DNA from: Caulobacter sp.
GTDB taxonomy: Bacteria > Pseudomonadota > Alphaproteobacteria > Caulobacterales > Caulobacteraceae
DNA length: 64,000 nucleotides
Assembly: GCA_029866155.1 (NCBI GenBank)
Contig: JARWZW010000018.1
Span: forward strand, 1 to 64,000
Direction: 5' to 3'
The position numbers and the translations under genes were made by a program. Shown in pieces: positions 44,864-53,597 of the stretch; the stretch's first letter is position 1; each line of letters opens with the position of its first letter. The notes beneath the pieces were generated by a model that was not told the DNA's origin, did no database searches, and saw nothing but the letters and a program-made list of their open reading frames with translations.

Positions 44864-46099
44864 ATGGGTAGTCAGCATGACGTGATTATCGTGGGCGGCG
44901 GCATCGGTGGCTCTGCGCTCGCCGCAGTCCTGGCGGCCCGGGGTCTCGACATCCTGCTGCTCGAACAGACCGAGGTGTTCGAGGACCGCGTCCGGGGCGA
45001 ATGGATCGCCCCCTGGGGGGTGACCGAAACCCGCCGACTGGGCCTCTACGATCTGCTGGTCGGGGCTGGGGGTCACCATTTGACCCGCCACGTCACCTAT
45101 GACGAGAGCCGGACGCCGGAAGAGGCCGAGGCGCGCACCCTGCCCCTGTCGGTGTTTGCAGCCGGCGTGCCTGGGCCCCTTTGCCTCGGCAACCCCCTTC
45201 ATGCCCAGACCCTGTTCGACGAGGCGGTTCGCAGGGGAGCCAAAGGCCTTAGGGGCGCGAGCGTCAGCGAGGTTCGGAGCGGCGGCCGTCCCGGCGTGAC
45301 CTACAGTCAGGGTGGCGAAACCCTGAAGGCGGAAGCCCGGCTCGTTGTCGGGGCCGACGGCCGCGCGAGCAGCGTGCGGGAGTCCAGCGGCATCACCCTG
45401 CACCAGGACCGGCCGCACCACTGGTTCGCCGGACTCCTCGTCGAAAATGCCCATAGCTGGCCCGACGACCTGCAGGCCATCGGCACCGAGGGGGATTTCG
45501 CCTTCCTCGCCTTTCCCCAGGGCGGCGGCAGGATCCGCCTCTATGGCAGCTACGGCCTCGAGCAGAAGCGCCGCTTTGGCGGCCCCGACGGCCCCCAGGC
45601 CTTCCTGGACGCCTTCCGGGTTCAGTGCAGCCCACTCAATGAGGCCATAGCCCGGGCGACGCCCGCAGGACCGCTGCTGTCCTATTTCAACAATGACGGC
45701 TGGACGGACCAGCCCTTCGCCGAAGGGGTGGTCCTGATCGGTGATGCTGCGGGATGGAACGACCCCATCGTCGGGCTTGGTCTTTCGATCACCTACCGCG
45801 ACGTCCGTATCGTCAGCGACATCCTGGCTGGAACCGACTGGTCCATGGCCGCCTTCGCGCCCTATGCGGAGGAACGCTCCGAACGGATGCGCCGCCTGCG
45901 GCTGGCCGCGTCAGTCACCTCCACCCTGGACGCCGAATTCGGTGAGGCGGCCAAGGCCCGGCGTCGACGGCATTTCGAACGAACAGCGGAGGATCCGTCT
46001 CTGGGAGCCTATGGCCTCGCCATTATGGGCGGACCGGAAATGGCGCCGCCGGAGGTCTTCACACCGGAGTTCCGTGAACGCGTTCTGGAGACTGCATGA
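44864..46099 (+). CDS. FAD-dependent monooxygenase (PHBH-like)
   Basis: A 411-residue flavoprotein. The dinucleotide motif is VIIVGGGIGGSALA at residues 7-20, the DG motif is VVGADGRASSVRE near 162-174 and the GD motif is VVLIGDAAGWNDPIVGLGLS near 290. This is the aromatic-hydroxylase/geranylgeranyl-reductase fold. The substrate is unknown. Its stop overlaps the start of the NTF2-like gene, and such pairs often act on one small molecule. It follows the acylase gene by 74 bases. Confidence 0.87.
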   Translation: MGSQHDVIIVGGGIGGSALAAVLAARGLDILLLEQTEVFEDRVRGEWIAPWGVTETRRLGLYDLLVGAGGHHLTRHVTYDESRTPEEAEARTLPLSVFAAGVPGPLCLGNPLHAQTLFDEAVRRGAKGLRGASVSEVRSGGRPGVTYSQGGETLKAEARLVVGADGRASSVRESSGITLHQDRPHHWFAGLLVENAHSWPDDLQAIGTEGDFAFLAFPQGGGRIRLYGSYGLEQKRRFGGPDGPQAFLDAFRVQCSPLNEAIARATPAGPLLSYFNNDGWTDQPFAEGVVLIGDAAGWNDPIVGLGLSITYRDVRIVSDILAGTDWSMAAFAPYAEERSERMRRLRLAASVTSTLDAEFGEAAKARRRRHFERTAEDPSLGAYGLAIMGGPEMAPPEVFTPEFRERVLETA

Positions 46100-46449
46100 T
46101 GGACATCGAGGATTACAATGGCCGCTGGCTGGCAGCCTGGACGGCCAAGGACGTTTCCACCCTGCTGGCCTTCTATTCGCCCGACTGCATCTACAAGGAC
46201 AATAACACAGCCGGCGGCATCGAGGGGCATGCGGCCCTGAAACCCTATCTCGAGGGCCTTTTCGCAGCGACCCCTGCCATGACCTACGAGCCTGAAACGG
46301 TCTGGGCCATAGAGGGTGGATTCTGCGGTCGCTGGTACTGCACTATCGACATGCCGGAAGGCCCCCAGCGCATGCGGGGCTTCGATCTGGTCATCCTGTC
46401 GGGCGACCAGATCATCCACAATGAGGTCTATGTGCATCCCCTGCCCTGA
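46096..46449 (+). CDS. NTF2-like/SnoaL-type small protein
   Basis: A 117-residue single-domain NTF2-like protein: NGRWLAAWTAKDVSTLLAFYSPDCIYKDN, then GIEGHAALKPYLEGLFAATP and the strands GGFCGRWYCTIDMPEGPQRMRGFDLVILSGDQI. The fold forms a small-molecule pocket. The first ATG (46096) overlaps the monooxygenase stop by four bases; a second ATG follows directly. It may be a cyclase, isomerase or chaperone for the monooxygenase product, an inference from position. Confidence 0.85.
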   Translation: MMDIEDYNGRWLAAWTAKDVSTLLAFYSPDCIYKDNNTAGGIEGHAALKPYLEGLFAATPAMTYEPETVWAIEGGFCGRWYCTIDMPEGPQRMRGFDLVILSGDQIIHNEVYVHPLP

Positions 46450-46517
46450 CCGGCAGCCGGAGCATCGGGCATCCAGCCAGCAAGGGTGAGGACTGCGATC
46501 AGGCGAGGCCCTCGACC

Positions 46518-46554
46518 CTGTCTGTTCTGGAGGTGTTGCCTCCAGAACAGACAG
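46518..46554. repeat. Perfect 16-bp inverted repeat between convergent genes
   Basis: CTGTCTGTTCTGGAGG (46518-46533) is followed by a five-base loop and its exact reverse complement CCTCCAGAACAGACAG (46539-46554). It lies 68 bases after the NTF2-like stop and two bases from the stop codon of the convergent acyl-CoA dehydrogenase gene. There is no T-tract on either side. It is longer and more perfect than a typical intrinsic terminator stem, but bidirectional termination is still the simplest role. Confidence 0.8.
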
Positions 46555-46556
46555 GA

Positions 46557-47705
46557 CTATCCGCCCCGCTTCATGGTCTCGCGGGCGATGACCAGCTGCT
46601 GCACCTGGCTGGTGCCTTCATAAATCCGGAAAATGCGCACGTCGCGGTAAAGCCGTTCAATGCCGTAGTCTGCGACATAGCCGGCTCCGCCAAAGATCTG
46701 TACGGCCCTGTCCGCCACACGGCCCACCATTTCGGAGGCATAGTATTTGGCGGCGGCGGCCTCCAGAACGATGTTCTGGCCGGAGTCGCGCTTGCGGGCG
46801 CTCTCCAGCACCAGAGCCCGGGCTGCCATGGCCTCGGTCTTGCTGTCGGCCAGCATGGCCTGGACCATCTGGAAGCTGGCCAGGGTCTGACCGAACTGCT
46901 TGCGTTCGCCGGCATAGGCGACGCAGTCGGCGATCAACCGCTCGGCGACGCCGACACAGAGGGCTCCGATATGCAGACGTCCTTTGTCGAGCACCTGCAT
47001 GGCGACCTTGAAGCCTTCGCCTTCAGCTCCCAGGCGGTTCTCGACCGGCACCCGGACATTGTCGAAGGTGATGTCGTGAATCTGGGCGCCGTGCTGGCCC
47101 ATCTTCTTTTCGGGGCTGCCGACTGTGATGCCTGGAAGGTCGCTGGGCACCAGAAAGGCGCTTACCCCGGCGCCACCCTTGGCCGCAGGGTTGCTACGCG
47201 CCATGACCGTAAACAGTCCGGCCTTTCCGGCGTTGGTGATGTACCGCTTGGAGCCATTCAGGACATAGACATCGCCATCCAGGATCGCCCGGGTCTGAAC
47301 CGCCGCGCTGTCAGATCCGGCCTCGGGCTCGGTCAGGGCGAAGGACGTGACCGTCTCGCCTGACGCAATGCCGGGCAACCATCTGGCCTTCTGCTCGTCA
47401 TTGCCGAACATCACCAGCCCCTGGCTGCCGATTCCGACATTGGTGCCGAACTCCGAACGGAAGGCCGGGCTGGTGCGCCCCATTTCGAAGATCACCAGAC
47501 ACTCATCCTCCATGGACAGGTCCAGCCCGCCATACTCCTCCGGTATCGACAGGCCGAAGAGTCCGAGGTTACGCATTTCGGCGATGACAGGCTCCGGCAC
47601 CTCATTGGCCTCGGCCACCAGGGCTTCCAGCGGCCGAAGCCGCTCACTGACGAAACGGCGGACAGTGTCGACCAACTGGTCACGGGTTTCAGCATCGAGC
47701 GCCAT
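46557..47705 (-). CDS. Acyl-CoA dehydrogenase
   Basis: A 382-residue flavoenzyme that makes trans-2-enoyl-CoA in fatty- or amino-acid breakdown. FALTEPEAGSDSAAVQT and YITNAG form the FAD/substrate block (about 118-155), and RKQFGQTLASFQ and QIFGGAGYVADYGIER follow. The catalytic Glu is in FRIYEGTSQVQQ near the C terminus. The start at 47705 (MALDAET) is preferred over an in-frame codon at 47735. The substrate chain type cannot be told. Confidence 0.93.
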   Translation of the reverse strand: MALDAETRDQLVDTVRRFVSERLRPLEALVAEANEVPEPVIAEMRNLGLFGLSIPEEYGGLDLSMEDECLVIFEMGRTSPAFRSEFGTNVGIGSQGLVMFGNDEQKARWLPGIASGETVTSFALTEPEAGSDSAAVQTRAILDGDVYVLNGSKRYITNAGKAGLFTVMARSNPAAKGGAGVSAFLVPSDLPGITVGSPEKKMGQHGAQIHDITFDNVRVPVENRLGAEGEGFKVAMQVLDKGRLHIGALCVGVAERLIADCVAYAGERKQFGQTLASFQMVQAMLADSKTEAMAARALVLESARKRDSGQNIVLEAAAAKYYASEMVGRVADRAVQIFGGAGYVADYGIERLYRDVRIFRIYEGTSQVQQLVIARETMKRGG

Positions 47706-47943
47706 GGCGGGTTCCCTTCTTTTCTGCGTTCCCACCTAGGCCAGAAGTCCGGCAAGGTGAAGGGCGATGCTGCAAGGACAGGCCCGAGCCGACAACCGTG
47801 GATTCAACCAAGCTGTATTCTTGCCGATTGCATGAAACTACAGGGACCTGGAAACCTAAAAGCGCTCGCCTGAACCGCGATCAGGGTTGCGGGATGCTTT
47901 CAATCCGTTAACGTTCCTCTTGTGTGAGGATCCGGGGGAACGG

Positions 47944-48942
47944 ATGCGACCGATAGCGGCAATTGGACTGACCTGCGTGGCCGCAATGACGGCGGCGTCG
48001 TTGTCAGCCGTGTCCGTCAACAGTGCGGGTTCGGACGGTCTGAGTGATAACAGCCTGATCAAGGGCGCGGATTTTTCCAAGGCGTTTACGGGAGACGTCG
48101 AAACCCGCCGCCTGCCAGACGATCCCGACGCCCCGATCCGGACATCCCGTTTCGACGTGACTCCGCTTTCCACCATTGAACTGGCCGGCGCAGCGCCTCT
48201 GACGACACCGGCGGCACAGAACATCACTGTTGCATCGACCATCAATGAAACGCCCGCGCCGGCGCCACAGGCTGAAGGGTCGGCTGTCATGGCCAGCGCC
48301 AGCGAACCGACCGCTGTCCCGCTGGAACGTGTCGCGCCTCCGCTACCTCGGCGCCTTTCATCGGGCGGCAAGATTGCGGCGATGACCGGGCTGGGACTCA
48401 ATCAGCCAGGTTTTCAGCCCGGCCTTTCTCCCCGGTCGCCATTTTCGATCGGACGCAGGGTCAGTCTCAGCCTGACCACCAATGAAGGACCGATGTCTCC
48501 CGACTCGGGCCTTTCCATGAACGCAAGGACTGAGCGCCAGAACCTGGCCGCCCAGCCCATAGCAGCCAAATCCCGCCTTTTTGACAATCGCCGACTGGCT
48601 ATCCAGGTCGATGTGTCTCCAGAAAAGAGCCGCAAGGGTCGCTGGTTCCTTTTCGCGGCTTCTTCAGGCGAGGCGCTCGGCTTCAATCTGTTCGGCGACA
48701 GCGCCAAGAGCGGGCGCAAGCGCAACAGTTGGTCTCTCGAAAAGCTTGCAGAGTATGGCAAGGCCCAGCTCGGCCTGGGCTGGCGCAAGGGCCCGATGCA
48801 GGTCTCCGCCGTCGCGACCCAAAGGGAAGTCGGCGCCTATGGTTATGTTCGTGACGATACCGTTCTGGGGCTGTCCTTCACCATCAGCGGCGGCAATCGC
48901 CTGCCGGCTCCCAAGGCCCGGCGGGGCATGCCGCGGGACTAG
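47944..48942 (+). CDS. Secreted protein of unknown function with beta-rich C terminus
   Basis: A 332-residue protein with a signal peptide (MRPIAAIGLTCVAAMTAASLSA), a long Pro/Ala/Thr-rich low-complexity middle (about 80-145) and a C-terminal region (about 215-325) with alternating strands such as RRLAIQVDVSPEK, GRWFLFAASSGEALGFNLF and TVLGLSFTISGG. The pattern resembles a small envelope protein, but no family is recognised. GGGGGAA before the ATG supports the start at 47944. It stands alone. Confidence 0.7.
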   Translation: MRPIAAIGLTCVAAMTAASLSAVSVNSAGSDGLSDNSLIKGADFSKAFTGDVETRRLPDDPDAPIRTSRFDVTPLSTIELAGAAPLTTPAAQNITVASTINETPAPAPQAEGSAVMASASEPTAVPLERVAPPLPRRLSSGGKIAAMTGLGLNQPGFQPGLSPRSPFSIGRRVSLSLTTNEGPMSPDSGLSMNARTERQNLAAQPIAAKSRLFDNRRLAIQVDVSPEKSRKGRWFLFAASSGEALGFNLFGDSAKSGRKRNSWSLEKLAEYGKAQLGLGWRKGPMQVSAVATQREVGAYGYVRDDTVLGLSFTISGGNRLPAPKARRGMPRD

Positions 48943-48989
48943 AGTCCGGCAAGGTTTCCCTTGACGGTCGGCCGGTCTAGACAGGGATA

Positions 48990-50456
48990 GTGATTGTCCC
49001 AGCCACCCCGACCGAGCCGGCGCCGCGCCCGACTACCCCCCTCGCAGCGCGACTGACCTCACTGGCGGTGGCCAGTGCTCTGCTGATGGAGTTCATCGAC
49101 TCCACATCCCTGTCCACCGCCTTGCCGACCCTGGCCAAGGCCTTTGACGCAGACCCGGTCCATCTCAAGCTGGCCTTGACCAGCTACATCCTCGCCCTTG
49201 CGGTCTTTGTGCCGATCAGCGGTTGGGCTTCGGAGCGGTTCGGCGCGCGGCGGGTCTTTCTGGCCGCCATGGCGGTCTTCCTGACCGGTTCGGTCCTGTG
49301 CGGCTTTTCGACCAACCTGACCCAGCTTGTAGCCTTTCGCATTCTGCAGGGTATGGGCGGGGCGATGATGACACCGGTTGCCCGGTTGATCGTCGTGGGC
49401 TCAACACCGCGAGAACAACTGATCAAAGCCATGGGGTGGTTTACCATGCCAGCCCTGGTCGGGCCCCTGATCGGCCCCCCGTTGGCCGGACTTGTCCTGG
49501 CCGTGGCCGACTGGCCCTGGATTTTCTGGCTCAATGTTCCTGTCGGCCTGCTAGGCATGGCCGCTGTCATGAAATTTGTGCCCGACCTCTCCAGCACGGA
49601 CCCGGGCCGGTTCGACTGGAGCGGCTTTATGCTGTCAGCCGTCGCCATCACCGGCCTCGTGGCGGTTGCCGAGACGGCGGGGCTGGATCTCGTTCCCCTG
49701 CCTGCACAGTTGGGACTGTTACTGCTCGCCACCGGATGCGGTCTCGCCTATCTGCATCTCGCCCGTCACAAGGTCAGGCCGATCCTTGATCTGGCGTTGC
49801 TACGGTATCCGACCTTTCGGGCCAGTGTGCTCGGGGGTAGCTTCGTCCGGCTGGGGATCGGGGCGACTCCATTTCTGATGCCGCTGCTGTTGCAGGTCGG
49901 ACTGGGCTGGACACCGCTCCAGGCTGGCTCCGTGACCCTGGCCGGCGGACTGGGCGTGCTTTGCGCCCGTCCTGTAGCGATCGTGATCCTGCGCCGGATC
50001 GGATTTAGGGCTTCGCTGATCCTGTTCGTGATCCTCAGCGCAGCCCTCACTGCAGTACCCGGGCTGTTTTCTGCCGGGACGCCGATCCCCCTGATCATGG
50101 TCCTGCTGTTCCTTACCGGGTTTTGCCGGTCCAACCAGTTCATCGCCGCCAACACCATCGCCTATGCCGATATCCCAAATGAGAAGGTCGCCGCCGCCTC
50201 CACCCTTTCGGCGGTAACCCAGCAGATCGGCCTGGCCCTGGGGGTCAGCTTTGGCGGACTTATGTTGGGCCTGACCCGGGGCCCGGGGGCCGAGGTCACT
50301 TCGGAGACCGCCCTCCGGTCAGACGCCTTTACCCTACCTTTCCTGGCCATCGGCCTGATCACCCTGATGGCGGTTCCGGTTTATCTGGCCCTCGATCCGA
50401 AGGCCGGAGCAAACCTGAGCGGACATGGCCAGAGCTCTTCGGGCGACAAACCATGA
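48990..50456 (+). CDS. MFS drug-resistance transporter, DHA2-like
   Basis: A 488-residue transporter with about fourteen spans. Motif A follows helix 2 (GWASERFGARRVF), and the antiporter motif C is in PALVGPLIGPPLAGL (helix 5), which points to proton-coupled export. MEFIDSTSLSTALPTLAKAF in helix 1 is the usual DHA2 start. A GTG at 48990 is the start codon. It overlaps the ABC ATPase gene by four bases. The exported compound is unknown. Confidence 0.87.
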   Translation: MIVPATPTEPAPRPTTPLAARLTSLAVASALLMEFIDSTSLSTALPTLAKAFDADPVHLKLALTSYILALAVFVPISGWASERFGARRVFLAAMAVFLTGSVLCGFSTNLTQLVAFRILQGMGGAMMTPVARLIVVGSTPREQLIKAMGWFTMPALVGPLIGPPLAGLVLAVADWPWIFWLNVPVGLLGMAAVMKFVPDLSSTDPGRFDWSGFMLSAVAITGLVAVAETAGLDLVPLPAQLGLLLLATGCGLAYLHLARHKVRPILDLALLRYPTFRASVLGGSFVRLGIGATPFLMPLLLQVGLGWTPLQAGSVTLAGGLGVLCARPVAIVILRRIGFRASLILFVILSAALTAVPGLFSAGTPIPLIMVLLFLTGFCRSNQFIAANTIAYADIPNEKVAAASTLSAVTQQIGLALGVSFGGLMLGLTRGPGAEVTSETALRSDAFTLPFLAIGLITLMAVPVYLALDPKAGANLSGHGQSSSGDKP

Positions 50457-51463
50457 CGCCCCGACTGGAAGCCCGCCGGTTGGTCCGGCGCTATGGAAAC
50501 ATCACAGCCGTCAAGGATCTGTCCCTGTCTCTGGGCGCTGGACAGGTAACCTGCCTGCTCGGGCCGTCCGGCTGCGGCAAAAGCACGTTGCTGCGTCTGC
50601 TTGCCGGCCTGGAACGTCCCGACGCAGGCTTGATTGTCGCTGATGGCGTCACCCTGTCGGGCCAGGAGGTCCATAGCCCGGCCGAGTCGCGCGATATCGG
50701 ACTGGTGTTCCAGGACCATGCGTTGTTTCCGCATCTCTCCGCTCTGGACAACGTCGCCTTCGGCCTGGCGGATGTTCCAAAACCCCACAGAAGACCCAGG
50801 GCCCTGGCCGCCCTGGAGCAGGTTCAGATGAGCCACCGCGCCCATGCGTCACCGGGAAGCCTGTCGGGCGGCGAGCGGCAGCGCGTGGCCCTCGCGAGAA
50901 CCCTGGTCCGGGGACCGGCGGTGGTTCTGATGGATGAGCCCTTTTCGGGACTGGACGGCGCCTTGCGGACCGAGGTCCGCGCGGTGACTCTGGAGGCCCT
51001 GAAGCGATCAGGTGCGGCGGTGCTGATTGTCACCCACGACCCGCAGGACGCCCTCATGACTGCCGACACCCTCATCCTGATGCGGGAAGGGGAGATCCTG
51101 CAGACCGGCGCGCCTCAGGACTGCTACTTCCGACCCAGGTCTGTCGTCGCGGCCAGGTTGCTGGGCGATGTAAATGTCCTGACCGCCAGAATGGCGGGGA
51201 GCTCAGCCGTCACGGCATTTGGATCGCTGGCCGTCGACAGACCCGTCAGCCAGATCCTGGCGCGACCAGAGGCGCTGGTCCTGTCCGGAGACGGAGTCCA
51301 GGCGCTGGTGGTCGAGCGACGCTTTGCCGGCAGCCGGACGCAACTGGTCCTGACCTCCGGAGGCGAGATCGCCACGGGCTACGCCCCCCCCGTCGGCGGT
51401 CCCTCCCCGGGGGACCGCGTCGGAGTCGTCCTTGATCCCGCAGCCTGCACAGGCCTGGATTAG
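50453..51463 (+). CDS. ABC transporter ATP-binding protein, FbpC/PotA-like, orphan
   Basis: A 336-residue ATPase with Walker A GPSGCGKST (about 38-46), Q-loop FQDHALF, signature LSGGERQR, Walker B VVLMDEPFSGLD and H-loop IVTHDPQD. A C-terminal TOBE-like region (about 240-330) is as in the iron, spermidine or molybdate importers. No permease or binding protein lies in the window, which is unusual. The ATG overlaps the MFS stop (ATGA), so the two are co-translated although they belong to different transporter classes. Confidence 0.88.
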   Translation: MTPRLEARRLVRRYGNITAVKDLSLSLGAGQVTCLLGPSGCGKSTLLRLLAGLERPDAGLIVADGVTLSGQEVHSPAESRDIGLVFQDHALFPHLSALDNVAFGLADVPKPHRRPRALAALEQVQMSHRAHASPGSLSGGERQRVALARTLVRGPAVVLMDEPFSGLDGALRTEVRAVTLEALKRSGAAVLIVTHDPQDALMTADTLILMREGEILQTGAPQDCYFRPRSVVAARLLGDVNVLTARMAGSSAVTAFGSLAVDRPVSQILARPEALVLSGDGVQALVVERRFAGSRTQLVLTSGGEIATGYAPPVGGPSPGDRVGVVLDPAACTGLD

Positions 51464-52512
51464 GTTCTCAGCCTTTCCCGGGCCATTTCATTGGCGATGA
51501 CATCGGTGGGACGACCTTCCACGGATGAGCGGTCCATGATCTGGTCAAGAGTCTCCATCAAGCGAGCCAGTTTGGCTTCGACCCAGTCCCGGTCGAAGCC
51601 TTCTCCCATTTCCAGACCTCGGATCTCGGCGGCTACATTGATAATGCCACCGCCGTTGATGACATAGTCAGGAGCATAGATCATGCCCCGCTCGAACAAC
51701 CGCTGTCCGGCTTCGGCAGAAACCAGCTGGTTGTTTGCAGCGCCGGCCACGACCCGCCCCTTCAGCCGGTCCAGAGCTTCAAGCGTCAGGGCGCCACCCA
51801 TGGCGCAAGGAGCGAAAACCTCGGCTTCGACATCCAGGATGGCGTCAGGAGCCACGACCCGGGCGCCAGTCCGATGGGCCAGCCTATCCAGCGCCTCCTG
51901 ATTGACGTCGGTGATTACAAGACTTGCGCCTGCGTCATGGAGCTTTTCGGCAAGATACCCGCCCACATGGCCCACACCCTGGATCGCCACCGTTACGCCT
52001 TTGAGGTCACGACCATAGGCCCGTTCCACACAGAGCCGCAGTCCGCGGAAGACTCCCTCCGCCGTCACCGGACTGGGATCGCCGGAAGCAGCAGCGTGGC
52101 CTTCGAGGCCGGCGACAAAACGGGTCTCCTTGCGGGCCTCCATCAGGTCGGCCGGGGAGACACCGACATCCTCGGCCGTCCAGTAACGCCCGCCTACCCG
52201 CTCGACGGCGCGACCAAAGGCCTGAAAGAGCTGCGGCGACTTGCCGGTTCGCGAATTGCCGATGATCACCGCCTTGCCGCCGCCCAGATCCAGATCAGCC
52301 ATGGCATTCTTGTAGGACATGGCCCTGGAAAGGCGCAGGGCGTCCGTCAGGGCCGCTTCGGCGCTTTCGTAAGGCCACATGCGACAGCCACCGGCAGCGG
52401 GACCCCGGACCGTCGAATGGACTGCAATGATGGTCTGGAGACCGGAGGCCGGGTCGCTGAAAGCGTGCACGCCCTCATGGTCTTCAAAGGCGGGAGAGTC
52501 GAAGAGAGTCAT
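51460..52512 (-). CDS. Leucine/phenylalanine/valine dehydrogenase
   Basis: A 350-residue NAD-dependent amino-acid dehydrogenase of the leucine dehydrogenase group. The catalytic Lys is in DLDLGGGKAVIIG, GPAAGGCRMWPY precedes it, and the NAD-binding GVGHVGGYLAEKL lies near residue 175. The length is typical of leucine dehydrogenases, shorter than glutamate dehydrogenases. It deaminates branched or aromatic amino acids. The start is uncertain: Met at 52512 or nine residues upstream at 52539; neither has a clear ribosome-binding site. It converges on the ABC gene with a four-base overlap. Confidence 0.88.
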   Translation of the reverse strand: MTLFDSPAFEDHEGVHAFSDPASGLQTIIAVHSTVRGPAAGGCRMWPYESAEAALTDALRLSRAMSYKNAMADLDLGGGKAVIIGNSRTGKSPQLFQAFGRAVERVGGRYWTAEDVGVSPADLMEARKETRFVAGLEGHAAASGDPSPVTAEGVFRGLRLCVERAYGRDLKGVTVAIQGVGHVGGYLAEKLHDAGASLVITDVNQEALDRLAHRTGARVVAPDAILDVEAEVFAPCAMGGALTLEALDRLKGRVVAGAANNQLVSAEAGQRLFERGMIYAPDYVINGGGIINVAAEIRGLEMGEGFDRDWVEAKLARLMETLDQIMDRSSVEGRPTDVIANEMARERLRT

Positions 52513-52604
52513 GCCGGAATTTTTTCTGCCTTTGGGCATAGTGCGGGCAAGAGAGTCCGTCGGCGCGCTTTACGCCGCACAGCTTATCCCTACAACCCCC
52601 ATGA

Positions 52605-53597
52605 TCAGGAATGCTTGCCCCGGGGCGATGGAATGGCGGGCGCACCGGAAGGCAGGGCCCTGACCGGATACAGGATCAGACTGGCGACATCCTTTATCAC
52701 CAGGTCTCGCCGCCTGTCGCGGATCAGCAGGTGATAGCCCTGCCCATACCAGGCGGTCCGATCGGTCGGCTTGATCCGGGCTGCAGCGGACAGCGAGGGC
52801 GCCCGGGGAATGACCTGATCCCGCCCACCGTAGAGATAGGCGATCGGGGCCTTGACCCGGCCGATGTCTCGGGAAGCCGTCTCCATGAGGCTGACCAGTC
52901 CGAACAGGGTGTCGGGCCGCGCGCCCCAGATCATGCAGGGATCCCGCCCCATAGCCTGCAGCTCCTCGAGATTGTCGCTGGGCTGAACCACGCTGGACAA
53001 CCATTCAGGAGGCGTCACAGGGCGGTCAGGCGCCATACGGGCCGATAACCAGAGCAATGTCCTGTTGGGGACGGGCTGACTGGACCAGCCCCAGACGGCT
53101 GGCGCCAGCAGCACCAGACGTTCAGCTTCGGGCGGACTGGCGGTCGCAAACGCGCATATGGCCACCGCACCACCCATGCTTTCTCCGACTACCGTCAAGG
53201 GAACTTCCGGGTGGCGCTGACGGACCAGTTGGACGAACTGCCGCAGATCCTCAATCATCAGTTCAGGACCGGCCCAGAGGCCCCGTCCGACGGAGCGACC
53301 GAATCCCCTCTGGTCAAAGGCGTAGGTCGCTATGCCCTGCCGCGACCAGACCGGAGAGGCCAGATGAAAGGCGTTGGCGTAGTCGTTCATGCCATGAAGA
53401 GCGACAATGACACCCTTCGTCACGCCCACCGCTGGCCAGACGGTCAGGCCCAGTCGAGCGCCGTCCCCGGCGATGAACCAGTCACCTGATAGCCCAGGCC
53501 CTTCGAATACGGTAGGCGGCGTCAGCCTGTACTGGACGGTCAAGGGCGCGCAGCCGGAAAGGCCTGCCAGTCCCAAAAGGATGCTGCGACGGTTCAT
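52605..53597 (-). CDS. Alpha/beta hydrolase lipoprotein, lysophospholipase-like
   Basis: A 330-residue hydrolase of the monoacylglycerol-lipase/lysophospholipase type. A twin-Arg-like start (MNRRSILLG) leads into a lipobox LAGLSGC, so it is probably membrane-anchored. The nucleophile is in VGESMGGAV, the acid in YGGRDQVIP and the His in GYHLLIRD. The DQRGFGRS block and VALHGMNDY oxyanion region are present. Its ATG overlaps the stop of the UDG-family gene, so the two are co-translated. Confidence 0.87.
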   Translation of the reverse strand: MNRRSILLGLAGLSGCAPLTVQYRLTPPTVFEGPGLSGDWFIAGDGARLGLTVWPAVGVTKGVIVALHGMNDYANAFHLASPVWSRQGIATYAFDQRGFGRSVGRGLWAGPELMIEDLRQFVQLVRQRHPEVPLTVVGESMGGAVAICAFATASPPEAERLVLLAPAVWGWSSQPVPNRTLLWLSARMAPDRPVTPPEWLSSVVQPSDNLEELQAMGRDPCMIWGARPDTLFGLVSLMETASRDIGRVKAPIAYLYGGRDQVIPRAPSLSAAARIKPTDRTAWYGQGYHLLIRDRRRDLVIKDVASLILYPVRALPSGAPAIPSPRGKHS

